The notes under the pieces are model-generated. The model was not told the origin of the DNA. It was given only the letters and a program-made list of their open reading frames with translations, and did not search any database. A stretch of 34,006 bases of DNA from Candidatus Poseidoniales archaeon (GTDB lineage: Archaea; Thermoplasmatota; Poseidoniia; Poseidoniales; Poseidoniaceae). Location: assembly GCA_009887195.1 (NCBI GenBank), contig QXXX01000031.1, positions 1-34,006 of the forward strand. The letters run 5' to 3'. A program made the translations under genes and the position numbers. Positions 1 to 9,160 of this stretch are shown here, piece after piece. Each line of letters starts with the position of its first letter. Positions within the stretch are counted from its first letter, which is position 1.

Positions 1-74
1 TCATTGAGGCTAGTCAATGGAGCAATAAACATAATTGAAATTAGAAGTATAGCCAAGCAGCGTTGCTTAAACAT
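1..74 (-). CDS. 5' fragment of a secreted/membrane protein (signal peptide only; gene continues off the left edge)
   Basis: Reverse complement of 1-74 reads MFKQRCLAILLISIMFIAPLTSLN..., a basic N-terminus followed by a hydrophobic core, open to the window edge. Confidence 0.5.
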   Translation of the reverse strand, partial: MFKQRCLAILLISIMFIAPLTSLN

Positions 75-128
75 GACTATCCCATATCGTTCTATTACTT
101 GAGAGAGTCGATTTGTTGAACATTTTAC

Positions 129-3100
129 TTATTTTTGGGAATTTAACCATTCATGGCCGTAATAATTCCACTGTTCCATTGACCAGCCGTCGGGGAGCCC
201 TGCTTCTGGTAATTTTGGCCCTTCGAGTAATTCATCGATAGATAGGTCTCCGTTGTCAACCGATGTAGGAGCGACCTGCAATGCCTGCTCAAAGACAAAG
301 CCAGGAGGAGGGGAGGCTGGTTTTCTATGAGTAGATTCTAAATTACTCTCACTGTCAAATGCATCATCCAATTCATCTCGTTGCCAGTCTTTAGCCTTTG
401 AAGAATTTTCACGACGTCTTGCAACGAGAACCAACAACAGAATCAGGATTAGCACCAAACCCACTTGTGCGATTGGGCTGGCTTCCTCACCTGCTAACAG
501 AGCACCGGCTTCTTGGACAATATTCCGATCTGCAGCGCCAACATTAATGATTAATATTGCTGAGCCAGGTTTTTCTGGATTTTCATCCCAGGCAATAGCT
601 TTAACGCTAACTTTACCTTCTTTCTTGAACATATGTTCAACCCTAGCCCCAGTTAGGTCTGCATCGTTATCTTTGACACCATCCCCGTTACTATCAAAAG
701 AGATGTCTAAATCCCAAACGTAATTTAAGTCGGCTATGTCATTGAGTGAATCAATAGTGGTTCTAGCATCCAAAACACACTCCTCATAGGCACGACAGTT
801 AACATTTTTAACTCTGACAATCGGTGGAATATTAACCACTTCAACAACTACAACTTCGCTTGTTGTCGCACTGTCATCATCGGTTACATGGTAAACCACT
901 GTGTGGGAACCACTTCTATTCCAAGCATAATTTAGCTCATCACCAACAATGTCACAGTCATCACTTGCTCCACCAACCCCATCACTGTCAATGCCAGGGT
1001 CAATGTCCCAGCACTTGACTAACGATGGGATGTCACTTGGTGTATCTGTAGAGTTGCCGGTTATGGTAATTGATTGGCCCTCAGCAATTGGCAGTATGCT
1101 ATTGAGTGGTTGAACTACTGGAGGTACATTTCTAATGTTGACCCAGCGTTCATTAGTGGTGCTTTTAGCACCATCATCATCTGTTACATCCAAGCGAATA
1201 GTGTGGAGGCCAGAGGTGGTCCAACTCATGTCAAATTGAGTGACTCTGCCGGTTAGGAAATAAATCAAGGAACTCTGTTGGTCATCAGGCCACCAAGTAT
1301 GAGCTAATTGGTCGATATCATCGACAGAATCCTCGGCTTGGCCTTTGATAGTGACGAGTTGGTCCTCATCTAATTGCCATATTTGCTGTTCATCAGAGGC
1401 GATTATACCTGCTCGGTCGTATAGGTTGATTATCGTACTATAAGGTGCTATGTTAGTGAATAGAATGTCGATAGTTGCTTCGGTTTGCGCACTATCGTCG
1501 TCAACGCCGACTGCTTTGAATGAATGATATCCTTCTGTGGCGGCAGTAGTTGTACAAGTTTTGGTGTAGTAGCCTTCCATACACTGAGCATCGGGCCAGA
1601 ATACATCAACAACTCCTGGGAATGGGTCTTCTGAATCTGAATCATTAGAAAATGCGTAAAGGGTGATTGGGTGTTCAACCCTTGCCTCATTTCTCATGCT
1701 TCTAATTTCCAATTTCGGAGCACGATTACTGATGTTGGCATACAGGATTCCCTCAACCTCATCACGTTCTTCATCAACCACAGTAACAGAGATTGGATAG
1801 TTGCCATCATCAGTCCAAGTCCAATTGGTCTGGCAACTTTGGGAAATTACCTTCATGTAAGCCCATGAACGTGAACCATCATCATAAGGGATCTCAAAGA
1901 TACATGAAACACTGCCACCATCATCGTCATAACTCCCACTGGCATTGATGAACACTTCTTCTAAGGTTAAGGAGTCTTCATTGTTCAGTACCGGTGTTGG
2001 CAGACGGCCAACAAATAGGCTAATTATCGCATAATCATTGTCGGGGTTGGCATCAGCAGAATTAATTTCATCGGGGTCTGATTCCCAAGCGATTGGTACT
2101 TGTCCAACAGGCTGATTGTCAGGTACACTCCAGGTGAAGTTAGTTTTGTAAATCTCATAGGTTGAAAGTGAAGGTACTGGCAGATTGAAATCGTTACCTG
2201 ATGGTGGATAAATTCTCAAATCAGTCGGTAAACTAGCCGATATACCATTATTTTGAATTGCCACTTCGATAATTAGTTGGTCACCTGGTAAGACGTTATA
2301 CCCTGACAAGGTATTGAGTTCTTTTTCAACGCCGTCTCGACTTCTAGTAATCACTGCACGTTCAGCGTCGGCGAATAAATCTAACACCACAAGGTTGTCA
2401 TCAAGAGTTATGGTTTTGGTGCCGACCAGATTGCTTCCATCAGTTGTTCTAGCAACCAAACCGTGACTTGCCCAGTCAATGGAAGTGGTTGATCCGTCCT
2501 CGGCATTGCCGATATTCATAGTCGTCCAAGCGCTACCGTTAGCAGCAGTAGTTAGTGCTTGAATCTCTCCAGTTGCTTCATTACGGATTTCTAAGGCAAC
2601 ACCGGCGGGATTAGACTGGCAGCCACTGGCAGAAGTGGCATTGACCCACAAATCAATAGTCGTATCCAAAGCAGTCACGTCGTTTACTGTTGAGATTTGT
2701 AAACAATCATCCCTAACTCCGGGATTATTGTAGATGTTAACTCCTGAGGAGTCTTTTGGAATATACTCTTTCAATCTAAAATCAATAGTCAACCCAACAT
2801 CATCATCAGAATGCTTCCAAGCAAAATTTCGGGCTGCTGGACAATACCATGAATATCCTTCTTCATCTCCAGCAGAGTTGAATGAGGTGATTTCATACGA
2901 ATCATCACAGCCACCATAATTGATTGTCTGGCCGTATTGATTGATTGGTTTGCCGACAGTAGTCACCTCATATGTGGTACTGTTAGTGTCGGAAGATGGC
3001 GGCGGGAATGGCGTGATATAATCACTAGACCCCGACCATTGCGAGCCAGAAGTCACTGTAGTTGTCCATCGTTCGCCAGACCGCAGAGGAAAGTCATAGT

Positions 3101-3656
3101 TCTCACTTGGTGGGGAATATGTGCTGGAAATCGTGATATCACCAACTGTTTGTTTGAGGAAACTAATCCCACTGGGAGTGAATTCAATAAACAAATCTAA
3201 GTCATTACGCAATGATGCTAAATCACTGACTCGCAGGACCTCAGTTTGAGTAAATACAATTTCTGCAGTACCGGTAAAACTGTCAAGAGAAACTCCAGAT
3301 TTATCAAAATTGGCAGAGGTTCTCACAGTGTAAACCAAGGTCGGTACGCCGCCAACATTTTCTTCAGTAATCGATAACACTTCGGTAATTGAATCACCAT
3401 AGATTTCCCCGACCGTTGCCGATACCCCCGAGTCGACAACAAGTTGAGTGGGATCAAAAGTCCCAGCATATTTCCACTTGTCGCCAACACGCCATACAGG
3501 TACATCGACTGCACTATTTGTTGACTTGCTAGACTGGAATATTTCGTTGTCTAATTCAAGAGTTTCATTGGGGGCTTCATAGGTCAAGGTGGTTGAAATA
3601 AGCATTATTAGGACCAATGCGGCTGCTTTGAAACCTTGCCCATTTGAGCCCCGCAT
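129..3656 (-). CDS. Large secreted, C-terminally anchored surface protein with CARDB-like and PKD-like domains
   Basis: ORF 129..3701; likely internal start MRGSNGQGFKAAALVLIMLISTTLTYEA (signal peptide). PKD-like repeats (WTTSGLHTIRLDVTDDDGAKS, WNRSGSHTVVYHVTDDDSATT, FKKEGKVSVKAIAWDENPE), C-terminal TM (VGLVLILILLLVLVARRR) and a cytoplasmic tail. Confidence 0.85.
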   Translation of the reverse strand: MRGSNGQGFKAAALVLIMLISTTLTYEAPNETLELDNEIFQSSKSTNSAVDVPVWRVGDKWKYAGTFDPTQLVVDSGVSATVGEIYGDSITEVLSITEENVGGVPTLVYTVRTSANFDKSGVSLDSFTGTAEIVFTQTEVLRVSDLASLRNDLDLFIEFTPSGISFLKQTVGDITISSTYSPPSENYDFPLRSGERWTTTVTSGSQWSGSSDYITPFPPPSSDTNSTTYEVTTVGKPINQYGQTINYGGCDDSYEITSFNSAGDEEGYSWYCPAARNFAWKHSDDDVGLTIDFRLKEYIPKDSSGVNIYNNPGVRDDCLQISTVNDVTALDTTIDLWVNATSASGCQSNPAGVALEIRNEATGEIQALTTAANGSAWTTMNIGNAEDGSTTSIDWASHGLVARTTDGSNLVGTKTITLDDNLVVLDLFADAERAVITRSRDGVEKELNTLSGYNVLPGDQLIIEVAIQNNGISASLPTDLRIYPPSGNDFNLPVPSLSTYEIYKTNFTWSVPDNQPVGQVPIAWESDPDEINSADANPDNDYAIISLFVGRLPTPVLNNEDSLTLEEVFINASGSYDDDGGSVSCIFEIPYDDGSRSWAYMKVISQSCQTNWTWTDDGNYPISVTVVDEERDEVEGILYANISNRAPKLEIRSMRNEARVEHPITLYAFSNDSDSEDPFPGVVDVFWPDAQCMEGYYTKTCTTTAATEGYHSFKAVGVDDDSAQTEATIDILFTNIAPYSTIINLYDRAGIIASDEQQIWQLDEDQLVTIKGQAEDSVDDIDQLAHTWWPDDQQSSLIYFLTGRVTQFDMSWTTSGLHTIRLDVTDDDGAKSTTNERWVNIRNVPPVVQPLNSILPIAEGQSITITGNSTDTPSDIPSLVKCWDIDPGIDSDGVGGASDDCDIVGDELNYAWNRSGSHTVVYHVTDDDSATTSEVVVVEVVNIPPIVRVKNVNCRAYEECVLDARTTIDSLNDIADLNYVWDLDISFDSNGDGVKDNDADLTGARVEHMFKKEGKVSVKAIAWDENPEKPGSAILIINVGAADRNIVQEAGALLAGEEASPIAQVGLVLILILLLVLVARRRENSSKAKDWQRDELDDAFDSESNLESTHRKPASPPPGFVFEQALQVAPTSVDNGDLSIDELLEGPKLPEAGLPDGWSMEQWNYYGHEWLNSQK
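540..2003 (-). other. PKD-like tandem domain region within the surface protein
   Basis: About four repeated units ending in 'G.h.v...v.DDd...' pattern; approximate borders. Confidence 0.6.
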
Positions 3657-3722
3657 GGGTAAACCACGCTGCACATAGGAAATGAACGCTTCTCCTGCCA
3701 AGGGGCGGAAGGTTCAGTTGTT

Positions 3723-4337
3723 TCACAGCAAGTCGGCTAATTCGTCTTTGATGATTTCTACAGCTTCTAGAATCTCATCTTTGTGACGGGCACCAGTAAT
3801 TACCATTTTTCCGCTACCGAAGATCAAGCATACAACCTTCGGATAGTCAAGTCGGTAGATTAGACCTGGGAATTGTTCTGGCTCATATTCTACTTTGTCG
3901 AACGGCAAGTGGAATGTTAAGTTGTTTAGATTCAACTTTCTTGGTACTCCTGCTTGAGGTTCGCCGGTGAACTTGTCATTCCCGTCATAATCTTCAGGAT
4001 AATGAAGAGCGTAGGTTGCGACCATGTTTTGGACTTCAATCTCGACATCCTTTACATCCCATGTTGAGATTCCAGCACCTCTAAGGTCGGAAATCATTCT
4101 TTCGATACCAGTGTGGATATTATCTTCATTTTTACCACCAGTGCACACTGCACGGCCGGAGCGGAACATTAGGATGGCTAGTTTTGGATCTGTGACACGG
4201 TAAACAACACCAGGGAATTGTTCAGGTTCATATTCACAATTTAATTGAATTGCGATGTCTGGAAGATCAAGTTCTTCAGCGACCCTTGTGCTTGCTACTA
4301 CATTTACTACTGTTAGACGTTCTTCATCGGTTGTCAT
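3723..4337 (-). CDS. tbp: TATA-box-binding protein (archaeal TBP, two direct repeats)
   Basis: Two repeats: NVVASTRVAEELDLPDIAIQLNCEYEPEQFPGVVYRVTDPKLAILMFRSGRAVCTG and FHLPFDKVEYEPEQFPGLIYRLDYPKVVCLIFGSGKMVITG. Confidence 0.97.
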   Translation of the reverse strand: MTTDEERLTVVNVVASTRVAEELDLPDIAIQLNCEYEPEQFPGVVYRVTDPKLAILMFRSGRAVCTGGKNEDNIHTGIERMISDLRGAGISTWDVKDVEIEVQNMVATYALHYPEDYDGNDKFTGEPQAGVPRKLNLNNLTFHLPFDKVEYEPEQFPGLIYRLDYPKVVCLIFGSGKMVITGARHKDEILEAVEIIKDELADLL

Positions 4338-4359
4338 GCTCGAAGCGACTTATAAGTGG

Positions 4360-4367
4360 TATATAAA
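4360..4367 (-). promoter_or_regulatory. Candidate TATA box (TTTATATA on minus strand) of tbp, with purine-rich BRE-like sequence upstream
   Basis: Minus strand GAAAAGCGGCCATTTATATACC; box lies 23-30 nt upstream of the ATG at 4337, spacing expected of a leaderless archaeal promoter. Confidence 0.6.
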
Positions 4368-4406
4368 TGGCCGCTTTTCCCTTTGGGCGTTTGGAACTCC
4401 GCAGCA

Positions 4407-5570
4407 TCACGCTTTTGTCCAAAATGGGGCGTTTTGAGAGTTATCGATTGATAAACCGGAACTTCCTAAACGAGAAATCAATGTTCTTCCTCCAGCAAGC
4501 TCAATAGCATCGCTAGTTTCTTTGGGTTTTTTGGTCAATGCGACCATACAACCGCCACCTCCTGCACCAGTCAATTTTGCTCCCAAGGAACTGGGTGAGG
4601 CTGCTTTGATCAAGTTGTCTAATTCAGGACTAGATACACCGATGCTGCTCAACATCAGTTGATTCTCAGTCATCGTTCGGCCAACTTTGGCAAAATCTCC
4701 GTCTTTCAAAGCTTGTATGCCTCTTCTGGCGATTTGGCCAATTGTATCGATTTCTTTCATGCGTGACGGGTCTTGCAGTAACATATCGGCAACTTTAGCA
4801 ACTTGTTTTCCTGTTGGAGCATGAATACCAGTGTTGCCAATAACTAGGAAAATATCCTCAGAGTTACTAGGTGGTGTCATTTCATGAATGTACCACTGTC
4901 TAGTTGCATCTGTCATTGCTAAAGTTCGCTGGTAGAGGTAATCAACACCTTGTTCAATCACATCTGAAATTATTATCATTCCACCATGTGAGCAGGTAGA
5001 AGAATCCATCGGTGAGGCTCTACCATGTTGTGCTGCGGCTTCAACACCGTGTGCCAAGATAGCGCACTCATCGTAATCAACTGAATCCTCATCGGTAATG
5101 TGATGAATATTTTGCTGTGATTGTGAGGGGAAAAATCCAACTGAGTTGTCATACGGTTCAGTATTGGTGATTGTAGAGCCAAAACCCTCCAACCAGTATT
5201 GTTGCTGTGTCTTTCCACTTTTGCTGACAAAGCGGCCTCTAGCCATGCGGAGCGCAGCAGCAGTGGCCACCGATAATGCAGCGGAAGAACCTAAGCCTGA
5301 TGCTCTTGGAATATTGCCCTTGATGTGAATTGATAATGGTGGTGCACCAAATTGTTCAGGCCATAACTTTTCTATTAGTCCTTTAATGTGTGGATTCCTG
5401 TTCATGTTCAGGCTGCTGCCATCCAGTAACCAGAGATTATTTGGCGACGGTTGAATCTTGATAGATATGCGTTGATCAATAGCTACCGCAACTGCGGGAT
5501 GCCCGTACACTACCGCATGTTCACCAAATAGGATACATTTTCCTGGAGCGCTGGCGGTGACAAATTCCAT
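4407..5570 (-). CDS. mvk: Mevalonate kinase (GHMP kinase family)
   Basis: SAPGKCILFGEHAVVYGHPAVAVAIDQR; GHMP ATP motif PRASGLGSSAALSVA; C-terminal KLTGAGGGGCMVAL. Confidence 0.93.
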   Translation of the reverse strand: MEFVTASAPGKCILFGEHAVVYGHPAVAVAIDQRISIKIQPSPNNLWLLDGSSLNMNRNPHIKGLIEKLWPEQFGAPPLSIHIKGNIPRASGLGSSAALSVATAAALRMARGRFVSKSGKTQQQYWLEGFGSTITNTEPYDNSVGFFPSQSQQNIHHITDEDSVDYDECAILAHGVEAAAQHGRASPMDSSTCSHGGMIIISDVIEQGVDYLYQRTLAMTDATRQWYIHEMTPPSNSEDIFLVIGNTGIHAPTGKQVAKVADMLLQDPSRMKEIDTIGQIARRGIQALKDGDFAKVGRTMTENQLMLSSIGVSSPELDNLIKAASPSSLGAKLTGAGGGGCMVALTKKPKETSDAIELAGGRTLISRLGSSGLSIDNSQNAPFWTKA

Positions 5571-5692
5571 TAAAAACGCCTCTTGTTGAATGCTTGTAGA
5601 TATTGCTTATGTTATTGTTTTATGCATGATTCTAGACGGTGACTTCAATAGATGTCCCATTATCCGATAGATAGTACAGGATAGTCGATAAC

Positions 5693-7741
5693 ATGGAACA
5701 CCCACTCACGATGAATTATGGACCAATTCCAGGCTGGGCTATTCTCGGGGTTATTGGTTTAGTTTCAATCACCTTTTTTGGCTATCAAGTTGCCAAGGCA
5801 ACTAGGCTTGTCATGATTGGAAAACCGGACAATCGGTTTGATAATTGGCCTGCTAGAATCAAAGAGGTCGCCACTGGTTGGCTTGGTCAAAAAAAGGTAC
5901 TTGAAGACAAAGTTGCTGGTGGTATTCACGTTCTAATGTTCTGGGGCTTCCTAATGCTTTCTTCTGATATGCTAGACCTTGCTACAGCAAATTGGTTTTC
6001 TCATAATGTACTGCCTGAATTATTACGCGGTCCATGGAATTTAATGGTAGAAACCGGTTATACAATAGCGTTAATTGGTTGTATGGCGGCATTAACCCGA
6101 AGAGTAGTATTTACTCCTGAAAAACTCAAGGGCAAATCTCAAGTTGAAGGCAATGCAATTCTGCTACTCATCATGACAATAACGGTCACTTCATTTTTCG
6201 TTGAAGCCGGTGAAGCAGGAGTCTCTTCAACCTACGAGCCAATCGGCGCATGGGTCGCTGATACATTTGACCCTTCGACAAACTTGGTAGTTGGTTCGTA
6301 CTGGGCACACATGTTAGCCATTGCGACATTCATGTTCTTGATACCACTCTCAAAGCACATGCATTTGGTCATGGCTTTTCCTAATGTATTCTTCCACGAC
6401 ATGCGACCTATGGCGACAATGGAGCCATTGCAAACCAACGATGAGGGTAAGGCTGTCCTCTTGGATGAATTAGATTTAGAGTCGTTTGGAACAGCAAATT
6501 ACACTGATTTAACTTGGCGTAACCTAATCGATGGATGGGCTTGTACTTCATGTGCTCGTTGTCAAGATGTGTGTCCTGCTTATGCTTCTGGAAAGGCACT
6601 TAATCCAATGGAAATAATCCATGATGTCCGACACTATGCTAATGATAATTACACTACGTTGATGGCAGGGGAAACTCCAGAAGAAGATATTATCGCACGT
6701 TTCGGTGAAGATGCAATTTGGGCTTGCACAACTTGTCATGCTTGTGTAGAAGCCTGTCCAATTTACATTGACCACGTGCCCAAATTGACTGACGCACGAC
6801 GCCACTTGATGATGGAGAGAATGGAGTTTGATGAAAAAGTCGAACCAACTATCATGCCACTAATGGCAACAATCGAAAACCTTGAATCCGATTCAAACCC
6901 ATACGGCTTACCATCACATGAAAGAGGTGATTGGGCTGCAGATCTTGATGTTAAAGTCGCCGAACCTGCAGAATATATCTACTTTGCAGGATGTGCAGCG
7001 TCCTTTGATGAACGTAACAAGAAGGTGGCCAGAGATACCATTAGTATCATGAAAGAAGCAGGCTTAGATGTTGGTATTTTAGGGATGCAAGAAGGTTGTA
7101 CTGGTGATGCTGCCCGTCGAGCAGGTAACGAATATTTGTTCCAAATGCTAGCCGAAACAAATTTGGCCACATTCGAAGAAATCGGAGTCAAGAAAATAGT
7201 AGCATCTTGTCCACACTGTTTCCATACATTGGGCAAGGAATACAAAGACTATGGTGGCGAAGACATCGAGGTTATGCATCACTCCCAACTAATCAACCAT
7301 TTACAAATTGAAGGTAAGTTGCCTGAACCTAAGCACGACGGTTCGGTTACCTATCACGACCCTTGTTATTTGGGCCGTATTGGTGGCGAGTTAGATGCAC
7401 CAAGAAACGCTATTGGCGGTGTTGATATTGAAACCGAAAGAACCGGTAAATCGTCATTTTGTTGTGGTGCTGGTGGTGCTCAGATGTGGATGGAAGAGCA
7501 TGTTGATGAAGGCTATGATCGAGTCAACGTAATTCGCTCTAAGGAACTGGCAGAAACAGGAGCAGATACGGTTGCTGTTGGCTGTCCGTTCTGCTCGACT
7601 ATGGTTACCGACGGCTTATCTGCGATAGGCTCACAAATGGAAGTCAAAGACATTGCTGAGATTGTTTGGGAACAAATCAAAGCCAACGATGCGGCCATTG
7701 AAGCAAAGAAAACCGACATACCAGAAACGGCTGAAGCATGA
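5693..7741 (+). CDS. Membrane-bound HdrD/GlpC-like Fe-S oxidoreductase with NarI-like N-terminal TM domain (EMO/FadF-like)
   Basis: N-terminal multi-TM region, two 4Fe-4S motifs (CTSCARCQDVCP, CTTCHACVEACP), two CCG-type domains (ASCPHCFHTLGKEY, HDPCYLGRIGGELDAPR...SSFCCGAGGAQMW). Confidence 0.88.
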   Translation: MEHPLTMNYGPIPGWAILGVIGLVSITFFGYQVAKATRLVMIGKPDNRFDNWPARIKEVATGWLGQKKVLEDKVAGGIHVLMFWGFLMLSSDMLDLATANWFSHNVLPELLRGPWNLMVETGYTIALIGCMAALTRRVVFTPEKLKGKSQVEGNAILLLIMTITVTSFFVEAGEAGVSSTYEPIGAWVADTFDPSTNLVVGSYWAHMLAIATFMFLIPLSKHMHLVMAFPNVFFHDMRPMATMEPLQTNDEGKAVLLDELDLESFGTANYTDLTWRNLIDGWACTSCARCQDVCPAYASGKALNPMEIIHDVRHYANDNYTTLMAGETPEEDIIARFGEDAIWACTTCHACVEACPIYIDHVPKLTDARRHLMMERMEFDEKVEPTIMPLMATIENLESDSNPYGLPSHERGDWAADLDVKVAEPAEYIYFAGCAASFDERNKKVARDTISIMKEAGLDVGILGMQEGCTGDAARRAGNEYLFQMLAETNLATFEEIGVKKIVASCPHCFHTLGKEYKDYGGEDIEVMHHSQLINHLQIEGKLPEPKHDGSVTYHDPCYLGRIGGELDAPRNAIGGVDIETERTGKSSFCCGAGGAQMWMEEHVDEGYDRVNVIRSKELAETGADTVAVGCPFCSTMVTDGLSAIGSQMEVKDIAEIVWEQIKANDAAIEAKKTDIPETAEA

Positions 7742-8385
7742 TTGACATGCGTCTATTAGTTGTTGACCTACTGGCTGAACGGCAATCATTCGGCAAAGAA
7801 GGTGTTAGAGAAATAGTCTCACACTTTGACAATCCAGAGATATTTTTGTGGGCACCTCATACCAAACAAAGAACCGATTATGGCTTTGGTACGGTAATAG
7901 AGGAACCAGTCGAATGTGATTTTATTGTGGTTACTGGTTCGAGAAGTAATGTCAGCGACTGGCAACCATGGATGGATGAAGTTGCTGATTTGATAACAAG
8001 TGCAGAAGTTCCAATAATTGGTATTTGTTTTGGCCACCAAATTATTGCTGCTGCATTTGGCGGTAAAGTAATGCGAGCTAAAGAGGGCAGTCATTTCGTA
8101 TCATCAGTGACTTACCTTGACGGTAAACAGGTAAATGCAGTATTTACTCATCAAGACCACGTTATTGATGCAGGAGAACTAGAAGTAATAGCCTCAGCAG
8201 AACATTGTCCAATTGCGGCTTGTGTTCACCCCACACGGCCAATCACCACAGTTCAGTATCATCCTGAAGCAACACCAAGAATTATCCTTGAGGCCATAAA
8301 GTCAGGCGATATGACTAGGCAGGAAGCTGAGGTTTTTGATATGTCAAAACCGTTAATCAATGTGAGCGATTCACTCCTCGTTTGA
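7738..8385 (+). CDS. Class I glutamine amidotransferase domain protein
   Basis: GICFGHQIIAAAFGG nucleophile elbow (Cys), QYHPEATPR (His/Glu); ATGA 4-nt overlap with the upstream gene. Confidence 0.85.
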   Translation: MIDMRLLVVDLLAERQSFGKEGVREIVSHFDNPEIFLWAPHTKQRTDYGFGTVIEEPVECDFIVVTGSRSNVSDWQPWMDEVADLITSAEVPIIGICFGHQIIAAAFGGKVMRAKEGSHFVSSVTYLDGKQVNAVFTHQDHVIDAGELEVIASAEHCPIAACVHPTRPITTVQYHPEATPRIILEAIKSGDMTRQEAEVFDMSKPLINVSDSLLV

Positions 8386-9129
8386 AGAATTAAACGATAA
8401 TAAATCCCGCTCGAAAGAGTATAGGCAAATTATCAATCCAGCAAAAAGTGCGTATTCTGCATACGCTGCCACATCAACTGCATACTGGATTCTATCAAGA
8501 GTGAACATAGTATCATCCTCTAGGCCGAAGGAATCTAAATCTCTAATCGCTCTAACAATGGCCTGTGACATGACAATGTAAGAGATGAATGAAACTAGAA
8601 TGCCAATAACTCTCAATCGACGTCCAGATTTGTCAGCATTAGGTAATGCTAAATGGGCAAGTATCGCCCATAAGATTCCAACCTGAAATACTAATGATGC
8701 TGTTAGTACATGTAATTCTATGTGGTCGTACATGTCAGCAAATGACATTACAAACAGATTTGCCCCAGTAAAAAGTCCTGATAACATTGCAGCAAACAAT
8801 AGCTTTGGGCGTCCAATGTCGCGCATTTTATGCCACATGCGATAAGCAAAAATCATCTGAAATAAGCCACTTAACGCCAAACCAATAGTAAATACCCAAC
8901 GTTCAACACCCGGATAATCAGCCTCAGAAATAAAGAATGGAAAGTCCCGGGAATTGCCATTAAGCAAGTGGATAACCATGGCTAATGGGGCAATTGTGGC
9001 CGGCAATAACCAACTTATGCGAACACTGAATTCATCACTGATGTAGGTGTTGCCAATTTTATACCCTTGACTCATGTCTCTCATAGGCACACTAAGCCGT
9101 CCCAAAGCCATCGTATCTATAACCTTCAA
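8371..9129 (-). CDS. Multi-TM membrane protein, Frag1/DRAM/Sfk1-like
   Basis: About six hydrophobic segments; PFFISEADYPGVERWVFTIGLALSGLFQMIFAYRMW resembles the DRAM-type first extracytoplasmic loop. Start may be internal (MRDMSQGYKIG, 9084). Confidence 0.6.
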   Translation of the reverse strand: MKVIDTMALGRLSVPMRDMSQGYKIGNTYISDEFSVRISWLLPATIAPLAMVIHLLNGNSRDFPFFISEADYPGVERWVFTIGLALSGLFQMIFAYRMWHKMRDIGRPKLLFAAMLSGLFTGANLFVMSFADMYDHIELHVLTASLVFQVGILWAILAHLALPNADKSGRRLRVIGILVSFISYIVMSQAIVRAIRDLDSFGLEDDTMFTLDRIQYAVDVAAYAEYALFAGLIICLYSFERDLLSFNSSNEE

Positions 9130-9160
9130 GTGTGAGAGCCAACACCGGCAGTTGTTTCCA

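Noticed and set aside
1448-1690. Same-strand alternative-frame ORF inside the PKD gene
   Set aside because: Out-of-frame product without motifs; the PKD frame is continuous and domain-supported.
6232-7719. Minus-strand ORFs antisense to the Fe-S oxidoreductase and other short antisense ORFs (e.g. 9692-9943, 15112-15514, 24357-24662, 28723-29038)
   Set aside because: Shadow ORFs of strongly supported genes; translations look random.
9113-9122. TATCTATAAC as bidirectional promoter for cysS and the DRAM-like gene
   Set aside because: Distance to the cysS ATG is about 39-48 nt and the DRAM-like start is uncertain (9129 or 9084), so spacing cannot be judged.
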